The notes under the pieces were generated by a model that was not told where the DNA came from, did not search any database, and worked only from the letters and a program-made list of their open reading frames with translations. A stretch of 64,000 nucleotides of DNA, from the NCBI RefSeq assembly GCF_049274025.1, contig NZ_JBASRV010000054.1; one strand, written 5' to 3'. Positions within the stretch are counted from its first letter, which is position 1. Each line of letters starts with the position of its first letter. A program made the translations under genes and the position numbers. Source of the stretch: Miniphocaeibacter sp012841535. Its GTDB lineage: Bacteria > Bacillota > Clostridia > Tissierellales > Peptoniphilaceae. Positions 9,757-18,082 of the stretch are shown here, in pieces.

Positions 9757-11328
9757 ATGATTATTATAAGTAATATAAAACTAGGAATAGATGAAGATAC
9801 TAGTAAAATTAAGGAAAAAATAAAGAAAAAATTAAAAATAAAATATGACGATTTTTCTTATGAGATTTATAGAAAATCAATAGATGCAAGAAAGAAAAAC
9901 AATATTTTATTTGTCTATCAAGTGCTGGTAAACCTTGAATTATCTGAAAAAAGACTTTCTAAATTAAAGGATAATGATGTAAAAATTTATGAAGAGAAAG
10001 TTTTTGAAATAAATCCCATAAGAAAATTTGAAAAAAGACCAATAGTTGTAGGACTTGGTCCTGCAGGGTTATTTTGTGGGTATATGCTTGCTAAAAATGG
10101 CTACAGACCAATTATTATAGAAAGAGGAAAAGACGTAGATAGTAGAGCAGACGATATTGAATATTTTTGGGAAACAGGCAAACTCAATTATGAATCAAAT
10201 GTTCAATTTGGCGAAGGAGGGGCTGGTACTTTTTCCGATGGTAAATTAACCAGCAGATCCAATAATTTTAGAATTAGGGAAGTACTTAAAATATTTGTAG
10301 AAAATGGTGCCCCTGAAGAAATTATGATACTGCAAAAACCGCATATTGGAACGGATTTATTAAGAGGGGTTGTAAAAAATATTAGGGAAAAAATTACATC
10401 CTATGGTGGTGATGTTTATTTTGAAACAAAACTGGAGGATATTAAAATTGAAAATAATAAAATAGTAGGAATAAAGACCAATAAGGGTGATTTTGAAACA
10501 GAGGATTTGTTTTTAGCAATAGGCCATAGTGCTAGAGATACTTTTAAAATGATTTTAAATAGGGGAATAGAAATAGAGAACAAGGCCTTTGCAGTAGGAT
10601 TTAGAATAGAGCATCCTCAAATACTAATAGACAAATCCCAATATGGAGAATCTTTTGCATCAGCTAAATTATTGGCAGCAGAGTATCAATTAACATATAA
10701 ATCAAAGGAAGGCAGAGGAGTTTATACTTTTTGTATGTGCCCTGGTGGAAGGGTTATATCAGCATCTTCCTTTAAAGATGAATTATGTGTTAATGGAATG
10801 AGTTATCATGCAAGGGATTTAGAAAATGCCAATAGTGCAATTATTGCAAATATCTCTGAAAAGGATTATGGAGAAGAGTTACTGGCTGGAATGTATTTTC
10901 AAGAAGAAATAGAAAGAAAAGCCTATGAATTAGGTGGGGGAAAATATTTTGCCCCTGTTCAATTAATAAAGGACTATATAAATGGGATTCCATCAACAGA
11001 GATAGGAGATGTGAAACCAAGTTATAAACCTGGCTATAAACTAACGGATTTAAATAGCATATATCCTGAAAGTATAAATGAGGCAATTAAGGAAGCTATA
11101 ATAAACTTAGATAAAAGATTAAATGGTTTTTCTCTTGAAGATGGAGTTTTAACTGGTGTAGAAACAAGGTCATCTTCACCTATAAGAATATTAAGGAATA
11201 AGGAAAATTATCAGTCAATAAACACAAAGGGCCTTTATCCAATAGGAGAAGGTGCTGGATATTCCGGTGGAATAATGAGTTCTGCAGTAGATGGAATAAT
11301 GGCAGTAGAAAAAATTGTTGGAAAATAA
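9757..11328 (+). CDS. Uncharacterised FAD-dependent dehydrogenase (COG2509 type)
   Basis: A cytosolic flavoprotein of 523 residues, the normal size for this widespread unnamed family. An N-terminal region of about 80 residues, with charged helices, precedes the Rossmann dinucleotide motif VVGLGPAGLFCGYMLAKNGY at about 92-112. Family-typical stretches follow: QFGEGGAGTFSDGKLTSR, FLAIGHSARDTF, YTFCMCPGG and, near the C-terminus, GVETRSSSPIRILR and YPIGEGAGYSGGIMSSAVDG, the FAD-binding end. The reaction and partner are not known for the family. It is monocistronic; GGAG stands 7 nt before the ATG. Confidence 0.88.
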   Translation: MIIISNIKLGIDEDTSKIKEKIKKKLKIKYDDFSYEIYRKSIDARKKNNILFVYQVLVNLELSEKRLSKLKDNDVKIYEEKVFEINPIRKFEKRPIVVGLGPAGLFCGYMLAKNGYRPIIIERGKDVDSRADDIEYFWETGKLNYESNVQFGEGGAGTFSDGKLTSRSNNFRIREVLKIFVENGAPEEIMILQKPHIGTDLLRGVVKNIREKITSYGGDVYFETKLEDIKIENNKIVGIKTNKGDFETEDLFLAIGHSARDTFKMILNRGIEIENKAFAVGFRIEHPQILIDKSQYGESFASAKLLAAEYQLTYKSKEGRGVYTFCMCPGGRVISASSFKDELCVNGMSYHARDLENANSAIIANISEKDYGEELLAGMYFQEEIERKAYELGGGKYFAPVQLIKDYINGIPSTEIGDVKPSYKPGYKLTDLNSIYPESINEAIKEAIINLDKRLNGFSLEDGVLTGVETRSSSPIRILRNKENYQSINTKGLYPIGEGAGYSGGIMSSAVDGIMAVEKIVGK

Positions 11329-11417
11329 ATATAATAGTAGTTTTATTCTCCTATATAATATAAAATTATTTATATAGATTATATTATAATTTAAAGCATT
11401 ATTAAGAAAGGTAAGAA

Positions 11418-12035
11418 ATGAATAATTTACAATGGCTAAATTGGGCTAATGAATTAAGGTCATTGGCCCTTTCAGGACTTTTTTATTGTGAAGATGAAGT
11501 TTTATTAAAGGAATATGAAAAAATAAGGGATTTATCCTATGATATTATTGAAGAATATTCAAGTCATAGTCACGATGAACTAAAGACGTTTTTTTCTAAA
11601 GATGCCGGGTATCAGACACCTAAACTAGATAGTAGGGCAGCGGTATTTAAAGAAAAGAAGATTTTATTAGTACAGGAAAATAATGGACTTTGGACTTTAC
11701 CAGGTGGTTGGGTAGAACCGGACTTATCTATAAAAGAAAACATTATAAAAGAAGTAAGGGAGGAAGCCGGTCTTACAGTTAAACCAACAAGATTAATTGC
11801 TATACAAGATAGGAAGAAACATAATAAGCCGATTTATATATATGATTTATGTAGATTTTTTGTACTATGTGAATATATAAATGGTGAATTTGAAGAAAAT
11901 GAGGAAACTATTAAAAGTGGATATTTTGAACTGGATAGCCTTCCTAAATTAATGACAAGTAAGACAAATTATAAGCAAATTGAGATGTGTTTTAATGCTT
12001 ACAATAATTTAAGTTCAGATATTTTATTTGACTAA
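11418..12035 (+). CDS. NUDIX hydrolase with N-terminal helical domain, copy 1
   Basis: 205 residues. The first 65 form a helical domain like the one found N-terminal in some Firmicute NUDIX enzymes acting on nucleoside-diphosphate-linked substrates. The NUDIX box runs from Gly97 (GGWVEPDLSIKENIIKEVRE, then EAGL). The catalytic KEVREEAG helix is intact apart from Arg-to-Lys at its first position. Leu103 occupies the place of the first conserved Glu (G-x5-E). The next gene encodes a close paralog with the same change. Substrate unknown; ADP-ribose-like compounds are one possibility by family. Confidence 0.88.
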   Translation: MNNLQWLNWANELRSLALSGLFYCEDEVLLKEYEKIRDLSYDIIEEYSSHSHDELKTFFSKDAGYQTPKLDSRAAVFKEKKILLVQENNGLWTLPGGWVEPDLSIKENIIKEVREEAGLTVKPTRLIAIQDRKKHNKPIYIYDLCRFFVLCEYINGEFEENEETIKSGYFELDSLPKLMTSKTNYKQIEMCFNAYNNLSSDILFD

Positions 12036-12051
12036 ATAGGTGGTGTTTTTT

Positions 12052-12669
12052 ATGGAAAATTTAAATTGGAATAAGGTTACAGAAGAGTTAGACAATATTT
12101 ATAGACATGGAATTAAAAACACCAAAAATGTTTTTGATATAGACAGGCTTAAAAGAGTAGGAGAAATATCTGATGAAATAAAAAATCATAAAAATAAAGA
12201 TGATTTTGAAAATATAGATAGATTATTTTTTACAAAAACAGGATATAAGACTCCTAAATTAGACTGTAGAGCAGCTGTTTTTAAGGATAATAAAATCCTA
12301 CTTGTTCAAGAATTAAATAAGCTTTGGACTATGCCAGGAGGTTGGGTTGACCATAATCTTTCTATAAGGGAGAATATTATAAAGGAAACAATGGAAGAGG
12401 CAGGAGTAGATGTTGAGCCAGTAAGAATTATTGCTGTTCAAGATAGAAAAAGACATAATGAGCCAAAGTATACTTACAATATTATAAAGATATTTGTTTT
12501 GTGTAAATTAAATGGAGGAAGGTTTCAAAAAAATATTGAAACTTTAAAAAGTGGATATTTTGGAATTGATGAAATTCCTTCAATGTCAAAGGATAGAACA
12601 ACTTTTGACCAGGTGAAAATGTGTTTTAAGGCTTACTACAATGAGGATTTTAAAGTTGAATTTGATTAG
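12052..12669 (+). CDS. NUDIX hydrolase with N-terminal helical domain, copy 2
   Basis: 205 residues, collinear with copy 1 along its whole length (shared TPKLDxRAAVFK, LWTxPGGWV, IxAVQDRKxHN). This points to tandem duplication. Its NUDIX box (GGWVDHNLSIRENIIKETME, then EAG) also has Leu103 at the first Glu position. The start is the ATG at 12052 because AGGTGG at 12038-12043 is spaced 8 nt from it; an in-frame GTG at 12040 lies within that ribosome binding site. It sits 16 bp after copy 1 and 10 bp before the HAD gene, so the three form an operon. Confidence 0.87.
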   Translation: MENLNWNKVTEELDNIYRHGIKNTKNVFDIDRLKRVGEISDEIKNHKNKDDFENIDRLFFTKTGYKTPKLDCRAAVFKDNKILLVQELNKLWTMPGGWVDHNLSIRENIIKETMEEAGVDVEPVRIIAVQDRKRHNEPKYTYNIIKIFVLCKLNGGRFQKNIETLKSGYFGIDEIPSMSKDRTTFDQVKMCFKAYYNEDFKVEFD

Positions 12670-12679
12670 GAGTAAAAAA

Positions 12680-13504
12680 ATGAAATATAAATTAATAGCC
12701 AGTGATATGGATGAAACTTTTTTAAATGATAAAAGTGAAATTCCTAAAAATAATTTAGAAATAGTTAAATTACTAGATGAAGATTATGGTATAAAATTTG
12801 TTCCAGCATCAGGAAGGGGACAAAATTCTCTACAAAATGAAATCAAGTGGTTAGGTTTCGATAAATTAGATGATGAATATATAATCGGTTTAAACGGTGC
12901 TGCAATAACAAAGGCAAAAGATGGAGAGATTTTATATTTTAAGGGATTGGATTTTATAACAGCAGAAAAATTATTTAAATATGGATTAAAAAAGGATATT
13001 GGTATACAAGTTTATACTAATAATGATCTTTATGTGTATAACATTAATGACGATGAAGCTAGATTAATGAAGGAAAAAGGCATAAAATGGCAAAATATTC
13101 AAAATAATATAGATTTTTTAAAAAATCAAAATATTGCAAAAGTAATTTTTCAAAATACAAATATGAATTATTTAAGAGAAATAATAAATGATTTAGAAGG
13201 TAAAATCCGTTCTAAAGCAGGATATACTTTTTCATCTAACAGATATTTAGAGTTTATTTCGCCAAAGGTAAACAAGGGAGAAGGAATTAAAAACCTATGT
13301 CGAATATTAGGAATTAATGTTGAGGAGGTTATAGCTATTGGCGATAACCATAATGATTTGGAAATGCTAAAAGTTGCAGGACTTTCTGTAGCAGTATCAA
13401 ATGCTGTTGATGAAATAAAAAATGTAGTAGACTATGTAGCTGATTCTAGTAATAATGATGGGGTATTAGAAGAGGTTTACGAAAAGTTTATAAAAGGTAA
13501 TTAA
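12680..13504 (+). CDS. Cof-type HAD-superfamily phosphatase
   Basis: A 274-residue cytosolic phosphatase of the Cof/YidA class. Motif I is ASDMDETFLN (Asp9 nucleophile, Asp11), motif II is PASGRG, a C2-type cap follows, motif III Lys lies near KVNKGEGI, and motif IV is IGDNHNDLEML near 225. Family enzymes dephosphorylate sugar phosphates or flavin and pyridoxal phosphates. The ATG at 12680 has TAGGAG upstream; a longer in-frame version would overlap the NUDIX gene. It is the last gene of the NUDIX-NUDIX-HAD operon, which suggests a shared house-cleaning role, by inference. Confidence 0.92.
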   Translation: MKYKLIASDMDETFLNDKSEIPKNNLEIVKLLDEDYGIKFVPASGRGQNSLQNEIKWLGFDKLDDEYIIGLNGAAITKAKDGEILYFKGLDFITAEKLFKYGLKKDIGIQVYTNNDLYVYNINDDEARLMKEKGIKWQNIQNNIDFLKNQNIAKVIFQNTNMNYLREIINDLEGKIRSKAGYTFSSNRYLEFISPKVNKGEGIKNLCRILGINVEEVIAIGDNHNDLEMLKVAGLSVAVSNAVDEIKNVVDYVADSSNNDGVLEEVYEKFIKGN

Positions 13505-13581
13505 AATTACTTAAATATATATGGAGAATATGATATAATAACCTTTGTATTTTAAACATTATTATGGATTTGGAGGAATAA

Positions 13582-14082
13582 ATGAAGAAATTTTTTATAG
13601 TTATGGGAGCTTTAATTGTAGCCCTTTCTATATTTGGAATATGGGATACAGCTAAAACAAAAAAAGAAAATGAAGAAAGAGCTAAAATGACCAGCGTATT
13701 TTATGCAGATGTAGAAAAAATAGAAGAAGCAGATGGAAAGAAAAAATTCACAATTGTTGGTATTGAAGGTGAAGAAGGTAGTGATGAAAAATTTGTAGGT
13801 AAGAAATATACCTTTACTGAAAATAAAGACACTAAAGCATTTAATGAAAAAGGTGAAGAGGCAAAATTAGCGGACTTTAAAGAAGGCTCAAAAATAGTAA
13901 TTCAACATATAGGAAAAATAAAAGAAGGGGAAATAAACGAATTAACAGGAGAAGTAACTATAGCTCCATATAACCCGGCAACTGCAGCTGATACTACAGA
14001 ACCTGCAGAAGAAACATCACCAACAGATGCAACAGAAGAAACTTCAACAGAGGCACCAACAGAAGCTACAGCAGCAGAATAA
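13582..14082 (+). CDS. Membrane-anchored surface protein with Thr/Glu/Ala-rich tail
   Basis: 166 residues of unknown function. An N-terminal hydrophobic helix (about 4-20) is a signal anchor; no lipobox Cys is present. A small beta-rich domain of about 90 residues (VFYADVEKIEEADGKKKFTI...GKKYTFTENK) precedes a low-complexity C-terminal tail of about 30 residues rich in TEAT/EETS units. The tail resembles that of the PrsA-like lipoprotein at 54.6 kb. GGAGG lies before the ATG. It is monocistronic and followed by a terminator. Confidence 0.75.
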   Translation: MKKFFIVMGALIVALSIFGIWDTAKTKKENEERAKMTSVFYADVEKIEEADGKKKFTIVGIEGEEGSDEKFVGKKYTFTENKDTKAFNEKGEEAKLADFKEGSKIVIQHIGKIKEGEINELTGEVTIAPYNPATAADTTEPAEETSPTDATEETSTEAPTEATAAE

Positions 14083-14098
14083 AATCTGAAAACAAATT

Positions 14099-14138
14099 AA
14101 ACAGTTATTAATTGGTTTCCCAATAATAGCTGTTTTTT
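14099..14138 (+). terminator. Terminator after the surface protein gene
   Basis: A long stem pairs AAACAGTTATTAATTGG (14099-14115) with CCAATAATAGCTGTTT (14119-14134), with one bulge, a TTC-type loop and a following T-run. Confidence 0.8.
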
Positions 14139-14140
14139 AT

Positions 14141-14169
14141 TTGAAAGATTATATTTTTAAAAGTATAAT
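14141..14169 (+). promoter_or_regulatory. Consensus promoter of the NitT-type ABC / modD operon
   Basis: TTGAAA (14141-14146), exactly 17 bp, TATAAT (14164-14169). The start of transcription is expected near 14176, giving a leader of about 64 nt. Confidence 0.8.
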
Positions 14170-14175
14170 GATATT

Positions 14176-14201
14176 ACACACAGAAAGTGTGTGATTTTTT
14201 T
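14176..14201 (+). promoter_or_regulatory. Dyad plus T-run at the predicted transcription start
   Basis: ACACAC (14176-14181) and GTGTGT (14187-14192) form a perfect 6-bp dyad with an AGAAA loop, followed by a run of seven T (14195-14201). It begins at the predicted +1. It may be a repressor operator, a 5'-end stem-loop of the mRNA, or a weak early terminator. Confidence 0.5.
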
Positions 14202-14239
14202 ACAAAGCGATATATTTCTAAAAACACAAGGAGGAATAA

Positions 14240-15256
14240 ATGAAAAATTTAAAAAAAATAGCATTACTTTTAATTTTATCGGTTTTAATGGTGGCTTGTA
14301 GTAATGGAGAAAATAATGTAGATAAAGAAACTGAAAAAACTAAAGAAACAGTTGTAGAAACTAAAAAAACAGATGTTAAAGTTGGAACAATTAAAGGGTT
14401 TCCCGGAATAGGTATTGTAAATTTAATGGATGAAAATGAAAAGGGTAATACTGAAAACAATTATGAATTTACCATAGGAGGAGCTCCAGATGAATTAAAT
14501 GCAAAATTAATTTCTGGTGAATTGGATATAGCAACTATTCCAACTAATATGGCAGCAACACTATATAACAAAACCAATGGAGAAATAGAAATACTGGCAG
14601 TTAATACTTTAGGGGTAATTAAGTTGGTGTCAACAGATGAGTCAATAAAAAGTCTTGATGATATTAAAGGTAAGGAAGTTTCAGCCAGTGGTAAAGGAGC
14701 TATACCACAATATACCTTTGAATATATTTTAAATAAAAAAGGAATTAATCCAAAAAATGATGTAAATATTACATATTATCCTGGTCACGAGGAAATATCC
14801 GGTTTACTTTCAGCTGGTCAAGTTTCCATAGCAACTATTCCAGAACCTACTTTAAGCAAGGTAATGGCAGAAAATGAAGATATAAAAATAGTATCGGATT
14901 TAACAGATGAATGGAATAAAATTGAAGAAAATATTATCTTATCCCAAGGATGTACAGTAATAAGTAAGAAATTTGCTGAAGAAAACAAGGAAGCTTTAAA
15001 TGATTTTATAAAGGAATATAAAAAATCTTGTGACTTAGTACATAGTGATTTGGAAAATACAGCAAAAAACTGCGGTAAATTTAATATAGTTCCGGAAAAA
15101 ATAGCATTAGAAGCAATACCGAAAAGTAATCAGGTCTATATTGATGGGGAAGAGATGAAAACAAAATTAAAGCCATTTTTTGAAATTCTCTTTGATGCAA
15201 ATCCTGAGTCTGTAGGTGGAAAATTACCCGATGATAACTTTTATTTTACTAAATAA
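14240..15256 (+). CDS. ABC transporter substrate-binding lipoprotein (NitT/TauT/NMT1-like)
   Basis: 338 residues. The signal peptide ends in LMVAC (lipobox Cys at about 20), followed by a charged Lys/Glu/Thr linker. The mature domain fits the periplasmic-binding type II fold used by ThiY/SsuA/TauA-like proteins: KVGTIKGFPGIGIVNLM, then ATIPTNMAATLYN, TLGVIKLV, DIKGKEVSASGKG and ATIPEPTLSKVM. Substrates in this superfamily are thiamine precursors, sulfonates, nitrate and others; the sequence alone does not decide. It is the first gene of the transporter operon, 2 bp from the permease, and its operon partner modD hints at an unusual substrate. Confidence 0.87.
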   Translation: MKNLKKIALLLILSVLMVACSNGENNVDKETEKTKETVVETKKTDVKVGTIKGFPGIGIVNLMDENEKGNTENNYEFTIGGAPDELNAKLISGELDIATIPTNMAATLYNKTNGEIEILAVNTLGVIKLVSTDESIKSLDDIKGKEVSASGKGAIPQYTFEYILNKKGINPKNDVNITYYPGHEEISGLLSAGQVSIATIPEPTLSKVMAENEDIKIVSDLTDEWNKIEENIILSQGCTVISKKFAEENKEALNDFIKEYKKSCDLVHSDLENTAKNCGKFNIVPEKIALEAIPKSNQVYIDGEEMKTKLKPFFEILFDANPESVGGKLPDDNFYFTK

Positions 15257-15258
15257 AT

Positions 15259-16020
15259 ATGAAAAAACTAATTAAAAATCTACTAATATTATTATTTTGG
15301 ATTTTTATTTGGGAAATTACCTATAGAATAATAAACAAACCTATTGTATTGCCGTCGCCTAAAAATATAATTATAAAATTAATGGAATTAATACAGGAGA
15401 AAAATTTTTATTTTTCAGTATTAAATTCAGTTAAAAGCATAGGTTTTGGTTTTACAATAGCCTATACCCTAGGAATTTTCTTTGCCCTATTAAATTTATT
15501 AATTCCTATAACAAAGGATATATTTTTACCTATTTTTAATATATTGAGAGTAACTCCCATAGCGTCTTTTATTATACTTGCACTGGTCTTTATGAAAGTT
15601 GAGAAATTGCCAATATTAGTATGTGTTTTTATGGTGTTACCATTAGTTTGGCGTAATGCCATAGAAGGCTTTAAGGCTGTAGATTATAACTTAATTGAAA
15701 TGTCGGAGTTTTTTAAAGTGAGTAAAATTAGTCAATTAAAAAATATATACTTGCCATATTCCCTGCCATTTTTACTGGCAGCAGTCCATACAGGATTTGG
15801 GTATGCATGGAAATCGGTTATAACAGCAGAAGTGATGGCATCAGCAACTATGACAATCGGTAGCCATATAGCTGATGGAAAAATATATCTTAATACAGAT
15901 GAAATATTTGCTTGGACAATAGTTGTAATAATTATGAGTATATTAACAGAAAAAATAATATTATTTTCAACTAATATATATTTAAATAAATCATATAAAA
16001 TAAAAGGAGATTCTAATTGA
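15259..16020 (+). CDS. ABC transporter permease (NitT/TauT type)
   Basis: 253 residues with about six transmembrane helices. The N-terminal pattern FWIFIWEITYRIINKPIVLPSPKNI is typical of SsuC/ThiX-like permeases. The cytoplasmic coupling loop FKVSKISQLKNIYLPYSLPFLLAA contains the ATPase-contacting segment. VITAEVMASATMTIGSHIADG near 190-210 matches the conserved GxG end region of the family. It follows the binding-protein gene by 2 bp and overlaps the ATPase gene by 4 bp. Confidence 0.9.
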   Translation: MKKLIKNLLILLFWIFIWEITYRIINKPIVLPSPKNIIIKLMELIQEKNFYFSVLNSVKSIGFGFTIAYTLGIFFALLNLLIPITKDIFLPIFNILRVTPIASFIILALVFMKVEKLPILVCVFMVLPLVWRNAIEGFKAVDYNLIEMSEFFKVSKISQLKNIYLPYSLPFLLAAVHTGFGYAWKSVITAEVMASATMTIGSHIADGKIYLNTDEIFAWTIVVIIMSILTEKIILFSTNIYLNKSYKIKGDSN

Positions 16021-16589
16021 TAGAATGTAAAAATATTTCAAAGGAATTTAATAAAAAAATACTGTTTAAAGATTTAAGTTTTAAAATAGGAAATAGAGGA
16101 ATATATTCTATAATAGGACCTTCAGGTTGTGGGAAAACAACTTTAGCAAGAATAATAATGGGCTTAGAAGAATTAACAGCAGGAGTAATAGAATATAGTA
16201 AAAAAATAAAAACCTCTACAGTTTTTCCTGAAAATAGATTGATTCCCAATATAAATGCTTTTCAAAATATTAATTATGTGATAAATAATAAGAATAAGGC
16301 TGAAGATTTGTTAAAAATAATAGATATGGAAAATGATGGTAATAAATATCCCAATGAGCTTTCAAATGGAATGAAAAGGAGAGTTTCATTTGCTAGAGGA
16401 TTCGGGTATAAGTCTGATTTATTTGTATTAGATGAACCTTTTAATGGTTTAGATAAAAAGTTAAAAAATAAAATTGTTGAATTATTAAAAGAGGACTCTA
16501 CAAAAAGAGCTATATTATTAATAGATCATGATGTTGAAACTATAAGAAAAATTTCAGAAGAAGTTTTAGAATTGGGTAAATATAAATAA
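16017..16589 (+). CDS. ABC transporter ATPase, short, with altered Q-loop
   Basis: 190 residues, short for the class (usually about 250). Walker A GPSGCGKTT (34-42), signature LSNGMKRRVSFARG (115-128), Walker B LFVLDEPFNGLD (135-146) and the H-loop LIDHD (His171) are intact. At the Q-loop the usual VFQE reads VFPE, so Pro71 replaces the conserved Gln. The start is a TTG overlapping the permease TGA; AGGAGA stands 6 nt upstream, and no ATG gives a full Walker region. The partner genes and overlaps place it firmly in the NitT-type transporter. Confidence 0.9.
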   Translation: MIECKNISKEFNKKILFKDLSFKIGNRGIYSIIGPSGCGKTTLARIIMGLEELTAGVIEYSKKIKTSTVFPENRLIPNINAFQNINYVINNKNKAEDLLKIIDMENDGNKYPNELSNGMKRRVSFARGFGYKSDLFVLDEPFNGLDKKLKNKIVELLKEDSTKRAILLIDHDVETIRKISEEVLELGKYK

Positions 16590-16673
16590 GATTATAATAG
16601 TTAATTTTTTATAATATTAGAAGTCCTTAGAATAAACAAAAGGCCATTAGTATTTTATTTATTAGGAGGGAAA

Positions 16674-17516
16674 ATGTTTTTTAAAAGAGAGGAATTAGAG
16701 AAATTTATTGAAGAAGATATACCATATTTTGATCTAACGAGTTTCTCCTTGGGAATAGAAGAAGGGGAAGCAAGAATTTCTTATTTTACAAGGGAAAATT
16801 GTATAGTTAGTGGAAGTGAAGAAGTTAAGGGAATATTTGAAATATTAGGAATAGAAGTTGAAAATTTTGTTAGGTCAGGCTCAGAAGTTGAAGAAGGAAC
16901 TGAACTAATATCGGGACTAGGGAATGTACAAAATGTTCAATATGCCTGGAAGGTTGGACAAAATCTTTTAGACAACAGCTGTGGCATAGCAACAAAAACT
17001 AGGAAATTGGTAAATTTACTTAAAAATAACGGATTTAATATTCCTATTTTAACAACTAGAAAGGTTTTTCCAGGAACGAAAAAACAAGTTACAAAAGCTA
17101 TCTTAATGGGAGGGGCAGTTCCCCATAGAATGGGACTATCTGAAACAATACTTGTATTTGATCAACATAAGGAATTTCTTGGTGGAATAGAAAATTTTGT
17201 AAAAAAACTAGATATGGTAAAGCTAAAATGTTGTGAGAAGAAAATAGTAGTAGAGGTAAAGGACTTTGAAGAAGCTAGAATTCTTGCAAGAGCAGGAATA
17301 GATGGGCTACAATTTGATAAGGTAAAAGCTTCGGAACTTGAAGAACTAATTAAGGAATTAAGATTAATAAACCCGAGTATAATAATTTTAGCAGCCGGTG
17401 GAATTAATGAAAATAACATATTGGAATATGCTAGAACTGGTGCAAATGGACTTGTAACAACGGCTATGTACCATGCAAAACCAATAGACATAGGAGTAAA
17501 AATAAAAGAAGTCTAG
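16674..17516 (+). CDS. modD: ModD-like protein (quinolinate phosphoribosyltransferase homolog)
   Basis: 280 residues, homologous to NadC type-II phosphoribosyltransferases. It has the N-terminal swapped barrel part, the SCGIATKTRKLV helix, then TTRKVFPGTKKQVTKAIL and GGAVPHRMGLSETILVFDQH, which distinguish ModD from NadC (GGGxNHRxGL). The C-terminal TIM barrel ends IILAAGGINENNILEYARTG. ModD is known from molybdate transport loci, but its reaction is unclear. It lies 84 bp after a NitT/TauT-type ABC operon rather than modABC, and no terminator separates them. GGAGGG precedes the ATG. Confidence 0.85.
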   Translation: MFFKREELEKFIEEDIPYFDLTSFSLGIEEGEARISYFTRENCIVSGSEEVKGIFEILGIEVENFVRSGSEVEEGTELISGLGNVQNVQYAWKVGQNLLDNSCGIATKTRKLVNLLKNNGFNIPILTTRKVFPGTKKQVTKAILMGGAVPHRMGLSETILVFDQHKEFLGGIENFVKKLDMVKLKCCEKKIVVEVKDFEEARILARAGIDGLQFDKVKASELEELIKELRLINPSIIILAAGGINENNILEYARTGANGLVTTAMYHAKPIDIGVKIKEV

Positions 17517-17533
17517 GATTACCTAGACTTTTT
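17509..17533. terminator. Terminator of modD, shared with the convergent XRE operon
   Basis: AAGTCTAGG (17509-17517) and CCTAGACTT (17522-17530) with an ATTA loop, then TTT. The modD stop codon lies inside the stem. Confidence 0.85.
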
Positions 17534-17549
17534 GTTGAATTCTAAATTG

Positions 17550-18056
17550 TTAAAATTCTTTCTTTAATTTACTTTTTTCTAAAAAATACATGATTGTACC
17601 GAAGATAAAACCACCTATTGAGTAAATTATAATGCTGAAAAACTTAATATTAAAATTTTCTCCTGTTAAAAAAGGACTAAGCATTTCCGTGAAAAGAAAT
17701 ATGGATACTCCCCAAAATATTCCGATAAATAAACTGTTCTTTTTTAGTTTTTTTATTGCTAATCTATACTCTTCCTGGCTATAGCATTCAGTAGTATCTA
17801 TCTTGTTTTTCCTAATTCCAATAAAAATATATAGGCTAATGAATTCTAATAGTAGAAAGAGGGCAACAGTACCAAAGGAAATGGTATGATTAACAGTATC
17901 AATTATAAAACTAATCATCATAAGGACAAGTATCATATAAAATGCAAAAATATATCCTAATGCTAGTTTTTTATTAATTTCTTTTTCTTGATATTCGTCT
18001 CTATTATTATTAAAACCTATAAATCTTTTATATAGAAAATTTTCAAACTTATTCAT
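17550..18056 (-). CDS. Membrane protein of an XRE operon, unknown function
   Basis: 168 residues with four hydrophobic segments (about 32-52, 60-80, 110-130, 138-158) and charged ends. It is the last gene of a three-gene operon headed by a small XRE regulator, 26 bp after the second gene. AAGGAG precedes the ATG. XRE plus small multi-spanning proteins of this kind are common in Firmicutes, but no biochemical role is established and I do not recognise a named domain. Confidence 0.7.
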   Translation of the reverse strand: MNKFENFLYKRFIGFNNNRDEYQEKEINKKLALGYIFAFYMILVLMMISFIIDTVNHTISFGTVALFLLLEFISLYIFIGIRKNKIDTTECYSQEEYRLAIKKLKKNSLFIGIFWGVSIFLFTEMLSPFLTGENFNIKFFSIIIYSIGGFIFGTIMYFLEKSKLKKEF

Positions 18057-18082
18057 CTTTATATCTCCTTTTTAAACATGTT

